From positions 1-29,679 of the forward strand of contig DATKTT010000152.1 in the NCBI GenBank assembly GCA_035530955.1: a stretch of DNA of 29,679 bases, in the 5' to 3' direction. The notes beneath the pieces are model-generated. The model saw only the letters and a list, made by a program, of their open reading frames with translations. It searched no databases and was not told the origin of the DNA. The position numbers and the translations under genes are program-made. Within the stretch, counting starts at the first letter, position 1. Each line of letters starts with the position of its first letter. Of the stretch, positions 16,092 through 24,541 are shown piece after piece. Source of the stretch: Williamwhitmania sp035530955. GTDB taxonomy: Bacteria > Bacteroidota > Bacteroidia > Bacteroidales > Williamwhitmaniaceae.

Positions 16092-16164
16092 TTAGGGTTT
16101 TCTATTTGACTATAATTGGTTTGTCTGCCGTCTGTTTGTCCTTGCACGGTTGTCCTTTACACTT

Positions 16165-16339
16165 GCCGCTAACGGTTTTGGGCTAAGAAAAGTGCGGAAT
16201 TAAATGCACTTCAATGTCACCTTGCACAAACTTAATTAATAATTACTGAACTTTATCGCAAGCGCCAACACTTTTCTGCCGCTGAAAATTTGCGTCTGCA
16301 ACGTGCACGAACTCCGTATTTTTTAGCCCTTGTTAGCGG
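16165..16339 (-). other. Long imperfect inverted repeat, attC-like, between Abi-C and nuclease genes
   Basis: Outer arms are CCGCTAAC (16166-16173) and GTTAGCGG (16332-16339), inner arms GGGCTAA (16180-16186) and TTAGCCC (16323-16329). Pairing continues inward imperfectly through GCGGAATTAAATGCAC against GTGCACGAACTCCGT. Unequal spacers between outer and inner arms (6 against 2 bases) give extrahelical bases, a feature of integron attC sites. The GTTAGCGG end fits the GTTRRRY cleavage consensus only partly. The loop of about 80 bases is long, as in VCR-like sites. Confidence 0.6.
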
Positions 16340-16380
16340 TTCGCCCTTCTTACTATAGGTTCAATTTAGTTGTCTTTTTG

Positions 16381-17172
16381 TTAAAATGGTAAATCGTCGC
16401 TTTCTATTATTGGTGTCGGTTTAGAAAATTTAGTTTTGTAATATGAGTTAAGAAAAAGGCCGACCGTTGCAACCGTATTAACTATAAAGTATGTATAAAT
16501 AGTGTCATTAATTAGGTAATCGTCACCTGTCTTGCCGTGAAAGTTTGTTTTTTCGCTTCTAAGTTTTTCTACTGCTTGATTTATTGCCAATAGTGAACTA
16601 CCAATTGTTTTTATTTCTACAGGGTGTTCGTTATTCGTCAGGTTGAATTCTTTTAAAATTATTGATGTCAGTTTGTAAAGTGTTTCACCACCAGTTGTTT
16701 TACTTGAAATTCTGTCGTCTTTTAATATTTCTTTAATTATACTTTCAAGTGCCGAGTTGGCAAGTCCTACTGCTGTGCTTGGGTCTGTGTCAATTAGCTT
16801 ATATGCTTTTGTGAATGTATCGTAAGCAGTCTTGTAGGCTGATTTTAGCTCGTTCTTAAATGTTGGAATTGAGGGAATAAAATCTGGAGTGTCTACACCC
16901 AAGTCAATTGCAACTTTTAGTAGGTCTGTTCCTGACATGTTGTGAAGTGTCAAGGTTAGGTCAATGTCTTTGTTAGGTTTTGTAACTATCGCAAAGTTTT
17001 CCCAATAGTCATTGTTAAAACCATCCGGTTCATAATTGTTTTTATACCACTTACTAATATATATTCGAACTTGTTTGTATGTTTTGTATTCATCCCAAAT
17101 TGCTTTCTCAACTGAGTTTACAAGTTGCATTTGATATTTAGGTGAAACTAAGTCGTCCATTTTTTCTGTCAA
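16381..17172 (-). CDS. Abi-C (abortive infection C-terminus) family protein
   Basis: 263 aa. The N-terminal 120 residues are a helical/strand region with YISKWYKNNY and FIPSIPTFKNEL. The C-terminal half is an Abi-C type helical domain: DPSTAVGLANSALESIIKEI (about 140-159), a KTTGGETLYKLTS segment, then KLRSEKTNFHGK and IVNTVATVGLFLNSYY. The conserved 'LR....xHG' followed by 'VNTAxT...' is the hallmark of Abi-C proteins, which are HEPN-like and linked to abortive infection. The expected effect is growth arrest or death of phage-infected cells, probably by RNA cleavage (inference from the family). It is the first gene of the AT-rich block and is bracketed by complementary GTTAGCGG and CCGCTAAC words. 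Confidence 0.75.
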   Translation of the reverse strand: MTEKMDDLVSPKYQMQLVNSVEKAIWDEYKTYKQVRIYISKWYKNNYEPDGFNNDYWENFAIVTKPNKDIDLTLTLHNMSGTDLLKVAIDLGVDTPDFIPSIPTFKNELKSAYKTAYDTFTKAYKLIDTDPSTAVGLANSALESIIKEILKDDRISSKTTGGETLYKLTSIILKEFNLTNNEHPVEIKTIGSSLLAINQAVEKLRSEKTNFHGKTGDDYLINDTIYTYFIVNTVATVGLFLNSYYKTKFSKPTPIIESDDLPF

Positions 17173-17211
17173 TTGTTGTCTTTAATATCTAAGTCTATTT
17201 TTCACAGGGTG

Positions 17212-17290
17212 ACCGCTAACTCGTTTACACATACGGTAAAACTGTATATATACACCCATATGGGTATGTATTGTGCGGTTTTAACCGTAT
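17212..17290 (-). other. Leading attC-like site with a long hairpin, head of the cassette block
   Basis: The - strand reads GTTAGCGG at 17219-17212, matching the words at the other Abi-C boundary. Next to it, ATACGGTAAAAC (17231-17242) pairs with GTTTTAACCGTAT (17278-17290) with one bulged base, and the loop holds a near-palindrome centred on CCCATATGGG. This makes a strong hairpin of the kind recognised by integron integrases, but the outer left partner is not clear. No integrase gene follows. Confidence 0.45.
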
Positions 17291-17571
17291 AATACACAAA
17301 TCTAATTCTATTTTGTGGGTGAACCTTATAATGTCCAGTTAATTTTGGCATTAGGTGCTCATTCGAAACGTGACGACTAAGCTTCCAATCCAATATTTAT
17401 TATTTCATAGAAACTTTTTTTTGTTCTCAGACAGTTTTTTGCTGTTATGGCAAATTACTATCTTTGAAAGGAAGGATAAATTTTTCGTCAAAAAAATACA
17501 GAACCAAAACGGTACCAATGAACATATAATGTATTGATATACAGATCTACGGTTATATGGATCACCCCGAC
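17291..17571. other. Non-coding stretch, nothing recognised
   Basis: About 280 AT-rich bases between the cassette-like hairpin and the terminator. The only open frames are short and have no recognisable sequence. A GCATTAGGTGC word at about 17349-17359 could be the remains of another recombination half-site, but it does not pair with a nearby partner. This is probably the boundary of the imported block and core chromosome. Confidence 0.4.
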
Positions 17572-17608
17572 AAAAAAATGCTTACAATTTGTAAGCATTT
17601 TTTTTATT
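17572..17608 (-). terminator. Intrinsic terminator after the deacylase gene
   Basis: ATGCTTACA-ATT-TGTAAGCAT (17579-17599) forms a 9-bp stem with a tight loop, flanked by seven A on one side and a T-run on the other, so it can end transcription in both directions. It lies 45 bases after the deacylase stop on the - strand. Confidence 0.85.
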
Positions 17609-17652
17609 CCTTAACTCATCAAAAAAACACGAGGCTTTGGGAGTATCTCTGC

Positions 17653-18141
17653 TTAAACCTCAATCCACTCGTATTCGTTTCCGATGAAGTCGAGAAAGCG
17701 AATGAAATCAGCCGTTTTAATTACAATTGATGCTGTGTTGATGCACGGGTGAAAGCTGACCTTTTCGGACCGCTTGATGTCCATATCAAGAAAAAGTTTA
17801 ACATGCTTAGCTGCATCGTTTATGATGGCAAGAGGAGTAACGGAACCGGGTGTAACGCCGAGGTGGGTTTCCATTCGCTGGGCCGAGGCAAAGGATAACT
17901 TTCCCTGCCTCAACTTTTCTTCCAGCATTTTTACTTCCAGCGTTTTTCTGTGGTCGAACACAACAAGGTAATGTCTATTGCCCTTATGGTTTCTAAAGAA
18001 TAGATTTTTGCAGTGGGTTGCCTCAATGTCTTTCCAGTAAATCATGGCCTCCTCAACTGTGGGAGTTGGGGGGTGTTCGTAGTAGTCGAAGCTAATGTTA
18101 AGGTTGCTTAACACGGTGTATAGCTCAGGCGATCCGTTCAT
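17653..18141 (-). CDS. Prolyl-tRNA editing deacylase, ProXp-ala (PrdX/YbaK) type
   Basis: 162 aa, the usual length of a free-standing YbaK/ProX-domain protein. THCKNLFFRNHKG carries K45 and N46, the residues at the equivalent place in ProXp-ala that handle Ala-tRNA(Pro). LSFASAQRMETHLGVTPGSV and PLAIIND, then SFHPCINTASIVI, are the conserved strands of the family. The enzyme removes alanine wrongly attached to tRNA(Pro) in the cytosol, acting in trans to ProRS. Its ATG overlaps the stop of mntP by 4 bases (ATGA), so the two are co-translated, although no functional tie is known. The other family members (ProXp-x, EbsC) are less likely given the FHPxxNTA motif. Confidence 0.85.
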   Translation of the reverse strand: MNGSPELYTVLSNLNISFDYYEHPPTPTVEEAMIYWKDIEATHCKNLFFRNHKGNRHYLVVFDHRKTLEVKMLEEKLRQGKLSFASAQRMETHLGVTPGSVTPLAIINDAAKHVKLFLDMDIKRSEKVSFHPCINTASIVIKTADFIRFLDFIGNEYEWIEV

Positions 18142-18698
18142 GCGATTACGTGTTCAAGAAGTATTTTAAGTCCTATAATGAAAAGAATAAGCCCCCCCAG
18201 TATCTCCATTCTGTTCCCCAATACGCCCACCGCTTTTTTGCCCAGCAGAATTCCTAGCATGGAGGCAACAAAGGTGACAGAGCCAATGGTTATTACAGTG
18301 ACAGATAGGTTTAGATTGTAGATTGCAAAGCTCACGCCAACAATAAGTGCATCGATGGAGGTAGCAACCGCCATGCCAACCATAGTTTGTAGGTGAAGTG
18401 GATTAAATTCACGTTCCTCCTTAGATTGAAAAGCTTCGTATACCATCTTAGCTCCCAATACCGTTAGCAAGAGAAAGGCTATCCAGTAATCCCAAGGCTC
18501 AATTAGCTCCTTAACTTTGCTGCCAAGAAACCACCCAATAAGGGGGAACCCTCCCTGGAAGATAGCAAGAATTAAGGCAATACGAACTGCTTGAAAGAAT
18601 TGTATCTCCTTTTTTATCAAGCCGCTGGAAACCGATACAGCAAAGGAGTCAAATGATAGCCCAATTGCAAGTAGCACAATTGCAGAAAATTCCATCAC
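18138..18698 (-). CDS. mntP: Manganese efflux pump MntP
   Basis: 186 aa with six hydrophobic helices. LSFDSFAVSVSSGL (residues 14-27) and its repeat ATSIDALIVGVSFA (about 112-125) each carry the conserved aspartate of the two inverted halves, and GGLILFIIGLKILLEH forms the last helix, as in MntP (DUF204). It exports Mn2+ from the cytoplasm. The gene starts with two Met codons (18698 or 18695). A TATATTTG box sits just upstream, giving a leader of about 10 bases, too short for the yybP manganese riboswitch that controls mntP in many other bacteria. Confidence 0.9.
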   Translation of the reverse strand: MMEFSAIVLLAIGLSFDSFAVSVSSGLIKKEIQFFQAVRIALILAIFQGGFPLIGWFLGSKVKELIEPWDYWIAFLLLTVLGAKMVYEAFQSKEEREFNPLHLQTMVGMAVATSIDALIVGVSFAIYNLNLSVTVITIGSVTFVASMLGILLGKKAVGVLGNRMEILGGLILFIIGLKILLEHVIA

Positions 18699-18714
18699 AA
18701 TCGAATATTTGGCA

Positions 18715-18722
18715 CAAATATA
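18715..18722 (-). promoter_or_regulatory. Bacteroidota -7 box for mntP
   Basis: On the - strand TATATTTG matches TAnnTTTG exactly, 17 bases before the mntP ATG. A matching -33 TTTG at the usual spacing is not clear; an ATTTTGG lies too close. Confidence 0.5.
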
Positions 18723-18835
18723 GCATAACCAAAATTGTTATCGGCGAAATTATTTGAAGGGACTTGATGCCGATCTTCTAAATAATTGTTGTTGGTGACT
18801 ATTTTGATTGTGTGCACTATCACCGCATTATAAGG

Positions 18836-21800
18836 TTATGCGGGTAGCACAGGCCCTTTAGGCAAGGTGAAATGAACGGTTGTGCCAATGGCTGGTGTGG
18901 ACTCTGCCCAAAGCCGTCCACCGTTTATTGCAATAAACTCGTGCGCAAGATTAAGCCCAAGGCCGCTGCCGCGCTCGTCCATGGTTCCAAGGGTGGTGTA
19001 GTGATATTTGGAGTCGAACACTTTTACCAGCGTTTCGTGATCCATTCCTACACCGCTGTCGCTAATGGTAACTTCTACCTGATTCTTGCTGCTGGAAAGG
19101 TTTACCGCAATTGTGCCTTTTAACGGTGTGAATTTTACGGCGTTTGAAAGAAGATTCCTCAGCACAAGCCGAATCATCTGTGGATCGAAAAATGCAGTTT
19201 CTTCTGAAGGTAGATCATTAGTTATAGTTATCTGTTTCGCTACAACAGCATTATTCAGGAGCACTGTCGTTTCTTTGATGATTTCATCAATGCGAATTTT
19301 CTCTGGGTGAGCTACAATTCCCTTGTCTTGAGAACGGGCCCAGCCGAGCAGATTTTCTAGTAAATTGAAAGCATCATCTGTGCTATTTCTAAGGCTGTTG
19401 AGGAGTTCCGTGATTACTTCTCTATCGTAGATTGTCCATTCCTTGGCAAGCATATCAACAATTTGCTTTACGCTGGCAAGTGGGCTTCTTACATCGTGAG
19501 CAATAATGGATAACATCTTATCCTTTGTCTTGTTGACCTTCTCGAGGTCAACTTGAACCATTTTAATGTCGGTAACGTCAGAAATGCTACCCATGAGTTC
19601 GATAGGTTTGCCACTTTGCTGAAGCTGAGTAGATATGGTCATTGTGATATACCTTATTTCTCCCCCAGCACGAGTTATGGACTTTTCAATTTTCTTTATT
19701 TTGGTCGGTTCCTCAGTTAACTCCTTGACAAGTATGTCAAATGCGTTTTTATCTTCGGGGAAAAACATTTGCTTAAAAGAGGTGAAGGTTGGATGAAATT
19801 CCTCCGGAAGAAAGCCCAGTAAACGGAATACCTCGTCGGACCACTCAATTTTTTTTGTTGAAAGATTTAGCGTGAAGCTTCCTACGTGTCCAATCTCCTG
19901 TGCTGTTTCAAGTTTTTCACGGCTATTGAGAAGTTCAATTTCTGCTTTCTTTTGACTTTCAATGTCTTCAACAATGCAGATGTATGAGCGTAGGTTGCCT
20001 CTCGTGGTGCGTATTGGTGACATCCACACTCTTGTATTTGTAAGGCTTCCGTCGGGTCGAATGAATTGCTTTTCAATCGAGTAGTTTTCAATTTGTCTGG
20101 TAAGGATTTTGTGGACGAGCTTGTTTTCAGATTCAACATCAACCTCTTGCGTGATTTCCATCCACGTTGATCCCTTCAATTGGTTAGAGTCTCTTCCCAG
20201 TATTTCACAGAGTTTGTTGTTGAATGTTAGCCATTCGCCACTAATTGAAATTTCTGCAAATCCAACTAGGTTTGATTCAAAGAAGCTCCTAAATCGATTC
20301 TCCCGTTCAGATAGCTGTTGTTCCGCCTTAACACGTTGAGTGATATCGTGCGAGATAGCATAGCAGATTTTTCTACCTTTAACCAAGAATGAGGAGAGGG
20401 CAGTTTCGGCATAAATTGTTTCCCCATTCTTTCTTCGATGCAATCGTATGGATTCACGAGAGAAGCCTTCGTCAATGGCGTGGCGGATCTGGAGTGCAGT
20501 CTTCTCCTCCTCTGCAGTTAAAATGGTGTAAGGTTTACCAATAATCTCCTCTTTAGTGTAGCCATACAAGTCAGTAAAGGATTCGTTCACCTCCGTTATT
20601 TCAAGCTTGTCGAGGTCGAACATTACCACTGAGTCAATATTGGCTGAAAAAAGGAAGCGATATTTCTCCTCACTTTCGCGCAGCTCGCGTTCCTTTTCCA
20701 GAAGGTCGGTCATATCCTGGATTATTCCTCTAACCCTCACGGTAACTCCATTCTGCTGAATGGGGAGAAACTTGAGTAAAACTGTTTTGTGGCGGCCCGA
20801 TGTGGTTTTAAGGGATATTAGCTCCTGAATACTCTTTCCCTGGTCTAGACTCTGGTTCAGTAGCGACTTAAATATGGATATGCGGTAGTCACCCGGAACC
20901 ATCCGCAAGTCCTCAATTTGTGTTATATCTTTGTGTGAGGGGAGGTCTAGAATTCTATAAGTTTCTTCGGACCAGTGGATGGTGCTGGTATCCACTCGAT
21001 AATCCCAGCTGCCTATTCGTGCAAGTTGCTGGGTCTGTCTTAGAATTTCCTCCTTCTCGGTAAGTTGAGCCTCCACCGCTTCTCTTATGGCGAACTCTTG
21101 TGTTAACAGCTGGTTGGCATTTTCAAGTTCGCTTGTTCGCTCTTTTATTTTCAACTCAATGGACCGGTAACCTTCGTCTAACTTTTTGAAAGCCTGCTTG
21201 CGTTCATCGATGGTAGTGGTAACTATCAAGATTGTGCTTGCCAGTACCAGTTGGAATTGCTGGATGGCTAGAAATCGTAAAATAGGAGAGGCAATGTTGA
21301 ACGGCGGAGCAACTTTAATTCCGCTATAGGTTGATAGCAGCCAAAATGTGAAAATCCCTAAAAAAACCAGCTGCTTTGGGTAGCGCGACGATATCCAAAG
21401 CATCACCGGAATTGAAATGAAGATGAGCGAATTATAGAATGCTGCCGAAGTCAAATTGTTTTTGAGAATGAGTTCAACAATGACAATGGTAAGCAGGTAT
21501 CCTAAAAGTTCTAAGCGTTGAGCAAGAGAGAACCGTATTGAGATCAACTCTTTAATGGTGAGGAGGATTGGTACAATAATAATTATGCTGATAAAGTTTC
21601 CAAACCACCAGGTGGTTAATTCGAATGAGAAGTTGAGGATATTGGTATGTTCCGTGAATGGGATGTAAAATGTGCCTAAAATAGCTGAAACCAAGGTTCC
21701 CGCAAGGGCTGCTCCAAGAAAGCGGAACGTTCTAGATGTATTTGTTAGAATGGAATTATAGTCCCCCTTGCCCAGAATTTGGATGACAATGAAAACTTCT

Positions 21801-22078
21801 AAAACATTACCCACCCCGGAAATAATTGAAAAAATGCTAAGTTGAATTGAGGGTGTGATTTCTGACGACATGGCCATACCGTAGCTGCTAGCAACGGCAC
21901 CGAAAAAGATACCTGGAAGAATTTTGTAGCCGTACCGCATTAGGGCAAACAACGCAAAACCACTGGCGGGCCAAATGGGCGAGGCAATTCCTTGTACTTT
22001 GCCAAAGAACATAATTGGCAAAGCTAGGAGAAGGTAGATGAGTGCTACTAATAAATTTTTGGTAAGATCTTTTACCAT
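18836..22078 (-). CDS. MASE1-PAS sensor histidine kinase
   Basis: 1080 aa. Residues 1-290 are an eight-helix-type MASE1 membrane sensor (SPIWPASGFALFALMRYG, about 33-50, is its signature). A coiled coil (about 290-345, ELKIKERTSELENANQLL) leads to four PAS domains: about 350-460, 470-590, 595-715 (FNNKLCEILGRDSNQL) and 720-840. The HisKA box SIIAHDVRSP carries the phospho-His near 861. The HATPase has NLLSNAVKF (N box), DSGVGM (G1) and ERGSGLGLNLAHEF (G2). It autophosphorylates in response to an unknown signal; there is no receiver domain or response regulator gene nearby, so it is an orphan. The gene is divergent from uvrB across a 426-bp gap. SPLASVKQIVDML supports a typical HisKA dimer. 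Confidence 0.9.
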   Translation of the reverse strand: MVKDLTKNLLVALIYLLLALPIMFFGKVQGIASPIWPASGFALFALMRYGYKILPGIFFGAVASSYGMAMSSEITPSIQLSIFSIISGVGNVLEVFIVIQILGKGDYNSILTNTSRTFRFLGAALAGTLVSAILGTFYIPFTEHTNILNFSFELTTWWFGNFISIIIIVPILLTIKELISIRFSLAQRLELLGYLLTIVIVELILKNNLTSAAFYNSLIFISIPVMLWISSRYPKQLVFLGIFTFWLLSTYSGIKVAPPFNIASPILRFLAIQQFQLVLASTILIVTTTIDERKQAFKKLDEGYRSIELKIKERTSELENANQLLTQEFAIREAVEAQLTEKEEILRQTQQLARIGSWDYRVDTSTIHWSEETYRILDLPSHKDITQIEDLRMVPGDYRISIFKSLLNQSLDQGKSIQELISLKTTSGRHKTVLLKFLPIQQNGVTVRVRGIIQDMTDLLEKERELRESEEKYRFLFSANIDSVVMFDLDKLEITEVNESFTDLYGYTKEEIIGKPYTILTAEEEKTALQIRHAIDEGFSRESIRLHRRKNGETIYAETALSSFLVKGRKICYAISHDITQRVKAEQQLSERENRFRSFFESNLVGFAEISISGEWLTFNNKLCEILGRDSNQLKGSTWMEITQEVDVESENKLVHKILTRQIENYSIEKQFIRPDGSLTNTRVWMSPIRTTRGNLRSYICIVEDIESQKKAEIELLNSREKLETAQEIGHVGSFTLNLSTKKIEWSDEVFRLLGFLPEEFHPTFTSFKQMFFPEDKNAFDILVKELTEEPTKIKKIEKSITRAGGEIRYITMTISTQLQQSGKPIELMGSISDVTDIKMVQVDLEKVNKTKDKMLSIIAHDVRSPLASVKQIVDMLAKEWTIYDREVITELLNSLRNSTDDAFNLLENLLGWARSQDKGIVAHPEKIRIDEIIKETTVLLNNAVVAKQITITNDLPSEETAFFDPQMIRLVLRNLLSNAVKFTPLKGTIAVNLSSSKNQVEVTISDSGVGMDHETLVKVFDSKYHYTTLGTMDERGSGLGLNLAHEFIAINGGRLWAESTPAIGTTVHFTLPKGPVLPA

Positions 22079-22186
22079 AAGTTGACAAGTGAATCTTTAC
22101 ATTTAACAACATTTCAGGGACTTTGTCATAATATTTCCACCAATTGATGGATTGATGTTACTAACGCATTAATCTCGGTGGTCTTC

Positions 22187-22386
22187 ATTTCATGAAATAA
22201 TTGCCTTGGTCATTTCTTCTTATAATCATCGATCTAAAATCTTTTATTGCACTATCTATAGACTTCTTAACATTTATCTGCTTTATTCATAAATAATTAG
22301 CAGTCTTAACCATGATTATTCTGGTTAAAATTAGCCTTCTATGGGCGACCATTCACTCATTTTTCACTTTCTTTGCACTTAGTGCA
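22187..22386. promoter_or_regulatory. Palindrome cluster in the kinase-uvrB gap
   Basis: The 426-bp gap (22079-22504) has no gene. It holds three short palindromes: ATTTCATGAAAT (22187-22198), TTAACCA-N9-TGGTTAA (22306-22328) and TGCACT-T-AGTGCA (22374-22386). The second is a good operator-like size (23 bp). No known SOS-box can be named from this; they may bind regulators of the divergent kinase or uvrB. Confidence 0.3.
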
Positions 22387-22455
22387 TGCTTCGTTAACGT
22401 AGCGAGGCAGCTTAGTGGTGAACTTCAATTTTAAGTGAATGGAAATGCTGTGGTG

Positions 22456-22484
22456 TTTGAGGTTTCAACTCTTCATTATAGTTG
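22456..22484 (+). promoter_or_regulatory. Promoter candidate for uvrB
   Basis: TTTG (22456-22459), a 17-bp spacer and TATAGTTG (22477-22484) fit the Bacteroidota pattern with one mismatch. Transcription would start near 22491, giving a leader of about 14 bases before the GTG at 22505. Confidence 0.45.
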
Positions 22485-22504
22485 ATTAATTAAGTTACAA
22501 AATA

Positions 22505-24526
22505 GTGGAGTTCAAAATTGTATCCGACTTTATCCCAACTGGTGACCAACCAGAGGCCATTGAACAGCTAGTGGCGGGACTTCAGCAAGGAGAAAAGTTC
22601 CAAACCCTCTTGGGCGTTACGGGATCGGGAAAAACTTTTACTGTTGCCAACGTTGTTGCTCAAGTTAATCGACCTATGCTGGTGTTGAGCCATAACAAAA
22701 CGTTGGCGGCTCAACTCTATGCAGAGTTCAAAGCCTTTTTTCCCAGTAATGCAGTGGAGTATTTTGTGTCGTACTACGACTACTATCAACCGGAGGCATA
22801 TCTGCCCGTTTCGGATACATACATTGAAAAGGATCTCTCAATTAATGAAGAAATTGAGAAACTTCGGCTTAGTGCCACCTCTTCCTTGCTCTCTGGGCGT
22901 CGCGATGTTATTGTAGTCTCCTCGGTTTCGTGCCTTTATGGCATTGGTAACCCTGAGGATTTTCACGCCAATACGGTTGAGGTGGTTGTTGGAAGCAGCA
23001 TGGGGCGGAACAAGTTTTTGAGGTTACTGGTTGATGGCCTTTACTCGCGCAATGAGGTGGAATTTAAGAGGGGAACATTTCGGGTTAAGGGTGATACGGT
23101 TGATGTATACTTGGCTTACGGTGATTTAGCTTATCGCATTATCTTTTGGGGCGATGATATTGAAGCAATACAGTCTTTCGACCCCATTTCGGGACAAACC
23201 ATTGGCGATTTTGACAAGGTTTTTATATACCCAGCAAATATATTTGTTACCACCAAGGAGCGCATGCATAAAGCAATTCGCCAAATCCAGGACGACATGG
23301 TTAAGCAGGTGGAGCATCTTCGGTCGCTGGATAAGCCCTTTGAAGCAAAACGGTTGCAGCAACGGGTGGAATACGATTTAGAGATGATTAAGGAGTTGGG
23401 GTATTGTTCTGGCATAGAGAACTACTCGCGCTACTTCGATGGTCGGCTACCCGGAACTCGTCCATTCTGTCTGCTCGACTACTTCCCTGCTGACTTTTTG
23501 ATGGTTATTGACGAAAGCCACGTTACCCTACCTCAGGTTAGGGCGATGTATGGTGGTGATCGTTCCCGAAAGGAAAACTTAGTGGAATATGGTTTTCGCT
23601 TACCTGCTGCGCTGGACAATCGACCATTGAACTTCGACGAATTTGAAGCTGTTGTTGGCCAAACCATATTTGTAAGCGCCACTCCTGCCGACTATGAGTT
23701 GGCCCGATGCAATGGTGTTGTTGTAGAGCAGGTTATTCGACCAACAGGGTTGCTTGATCCTGTTATTGAAGTTAGGCCAAGCCTTAACCAGATTGATAAC
23801 CTCGTTGAAGAAATTCACAAGGTGGTGAGCCTCAATGAAAGAGTGCTGGTTACCACACTTACCAAGCGAATGGCAGAGGAGCTGACCAAGTACCTTGCCA
23901 AGCTAGATATTCGCTGCGCCTATATTCACTCCGATGTCGATACTCTTGATCGGGTAGAGATAATGGAAAATTTGCGTAAGGGTGTTTTTGATGTGCTGGT
24001 TGGCGTTAACTTGCTTCGAGAGGGGCTCGATTTACCTGAGGTTTCGCTGGTTGCAATTCTTGATGCCGACAAGGAGGGGTTTCTACGATCGGCGCGGTCG
24101 CTTACCCAAACTGCTGGACGCGCAGCCCGTAACATTAACGGCAAGGTAGTTATGTATGCCGATAGGGTGACTAATTCGATGCAGCTAACCATTGATGGAA
24201 CCAATAAGCGCAGGGAGAAGCAGCTGGCTTACAATGAACGAATGGGCATTACACCAAAGCAAATTGTGAAGGGAATTGGGACAACATTTGTCGGCATGAA
24301 GTCGTCAGGCCTCAAGGGCAAGGCCTATGTTGAGCCAGAGAAAATAAGCGTGGCCGCTGATCCCGTTATTGCTTTTATGAAGCCCGACCAGCTGCAAAAG
24401 ACCATCGAAAAAGCTCGAATAAACATGGAGGCAGCCGCCAAAGAGCTGAATTTTATTGAAGCTGCCCGCTTTCGCGATGAGATGTACGACCTCCAAAAGC
24501 TTCTTTTAACGCGCAAGGAGAAATAG
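22505..24526 (+). CDS. uvrB: Excinuclease ABC subunit B (UvrB)
   Basis: 673 aa, the normal length. Walker A is GVTGSGKTFT (about 39-48). SYYDYYQPEAYLP is the start of the beta-hairpin region that holds the DNA, VIDESHVTLPQ is the DExx motif, GVNLLREGLDLPEV and QTAGRAARN are motifs V and VI, and the C-terminal UVR domain ends with FIEAARFRDEMYDLQ. UvrB loads with UvrA on damaged DNA, then recruits UvrC in nucleotide excision repair. The start is GTG: the upstream in-frame stop at 22487-22489 leaves no ATG before MEFKIVSDF. It is followed 15 bases later by a permease gene. No other uvr gene is in the window. Confidence 0.98.
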   Translation: MEFKIVSDFIPTGDQPEAIEQLVAGLQQGEKFQTLLGVTGSGKTFTVANVVAQVNRPMLVLSHNKTLAAQLYAEFKAFFPSNAVEYFVSYYDYYQPEAYLPVSDTYIEKDLSINEEIEKLRLSATSSLLSGRRDVIVVSSVSCLYGIGNPEDFHANTVEVVVGSSMGRNKFLRLLVDGLYSRNEVEFKRGTFRVKGDTVDVYLAYGDLAYRIIFWGDDIEAIQSFDPISGQTIGDFDKVFIYPANIFVTTKERMHKAIRQIQDDMVKQVEHLRSLDKPFEAKRLQQRVEYDLEMIKELGYCSGIENYSRYFDGRLPGTRPFCLLDYFPADFLMVIDESHVTLPQVRAMYGGDRSRKENLVEYGFRLPAALDNRPLNFDEFEAVVGQTIFVSATPADYELARCNGVVVEQVIRPTGLLDPVIEVRPSLNQIDNLVEEIHKVVSLNERVLVTTLTKRMAEELTKYLAKLDIRCAYIHSDVDTLDRVEIMENLRKGVFDVLVGVNLLREGLDLPEVSLVAILDADKEGFLRSARSLTQTAGRAARNINGKVVMYADRVTNSMQLTIDGTNKRREKQLAYNERMGITPKQIVKGIGTTFVGMKSSGLKGKAYVEPEKISVAADPVIAFMKPDQLQKTIEKARINMEAAAKELNFIEAARFRDEMYDLQKLLLTRKEK

Positions 24527-24541
24527 ATAATTTCGCTGCAA

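Noticed and set aside
18699..18835. yybP-type manganese riboswitch ahead of mntP
   Set aside because: The promoter box leaves a leader of only about 10 bases and no riboswitch core is seen.
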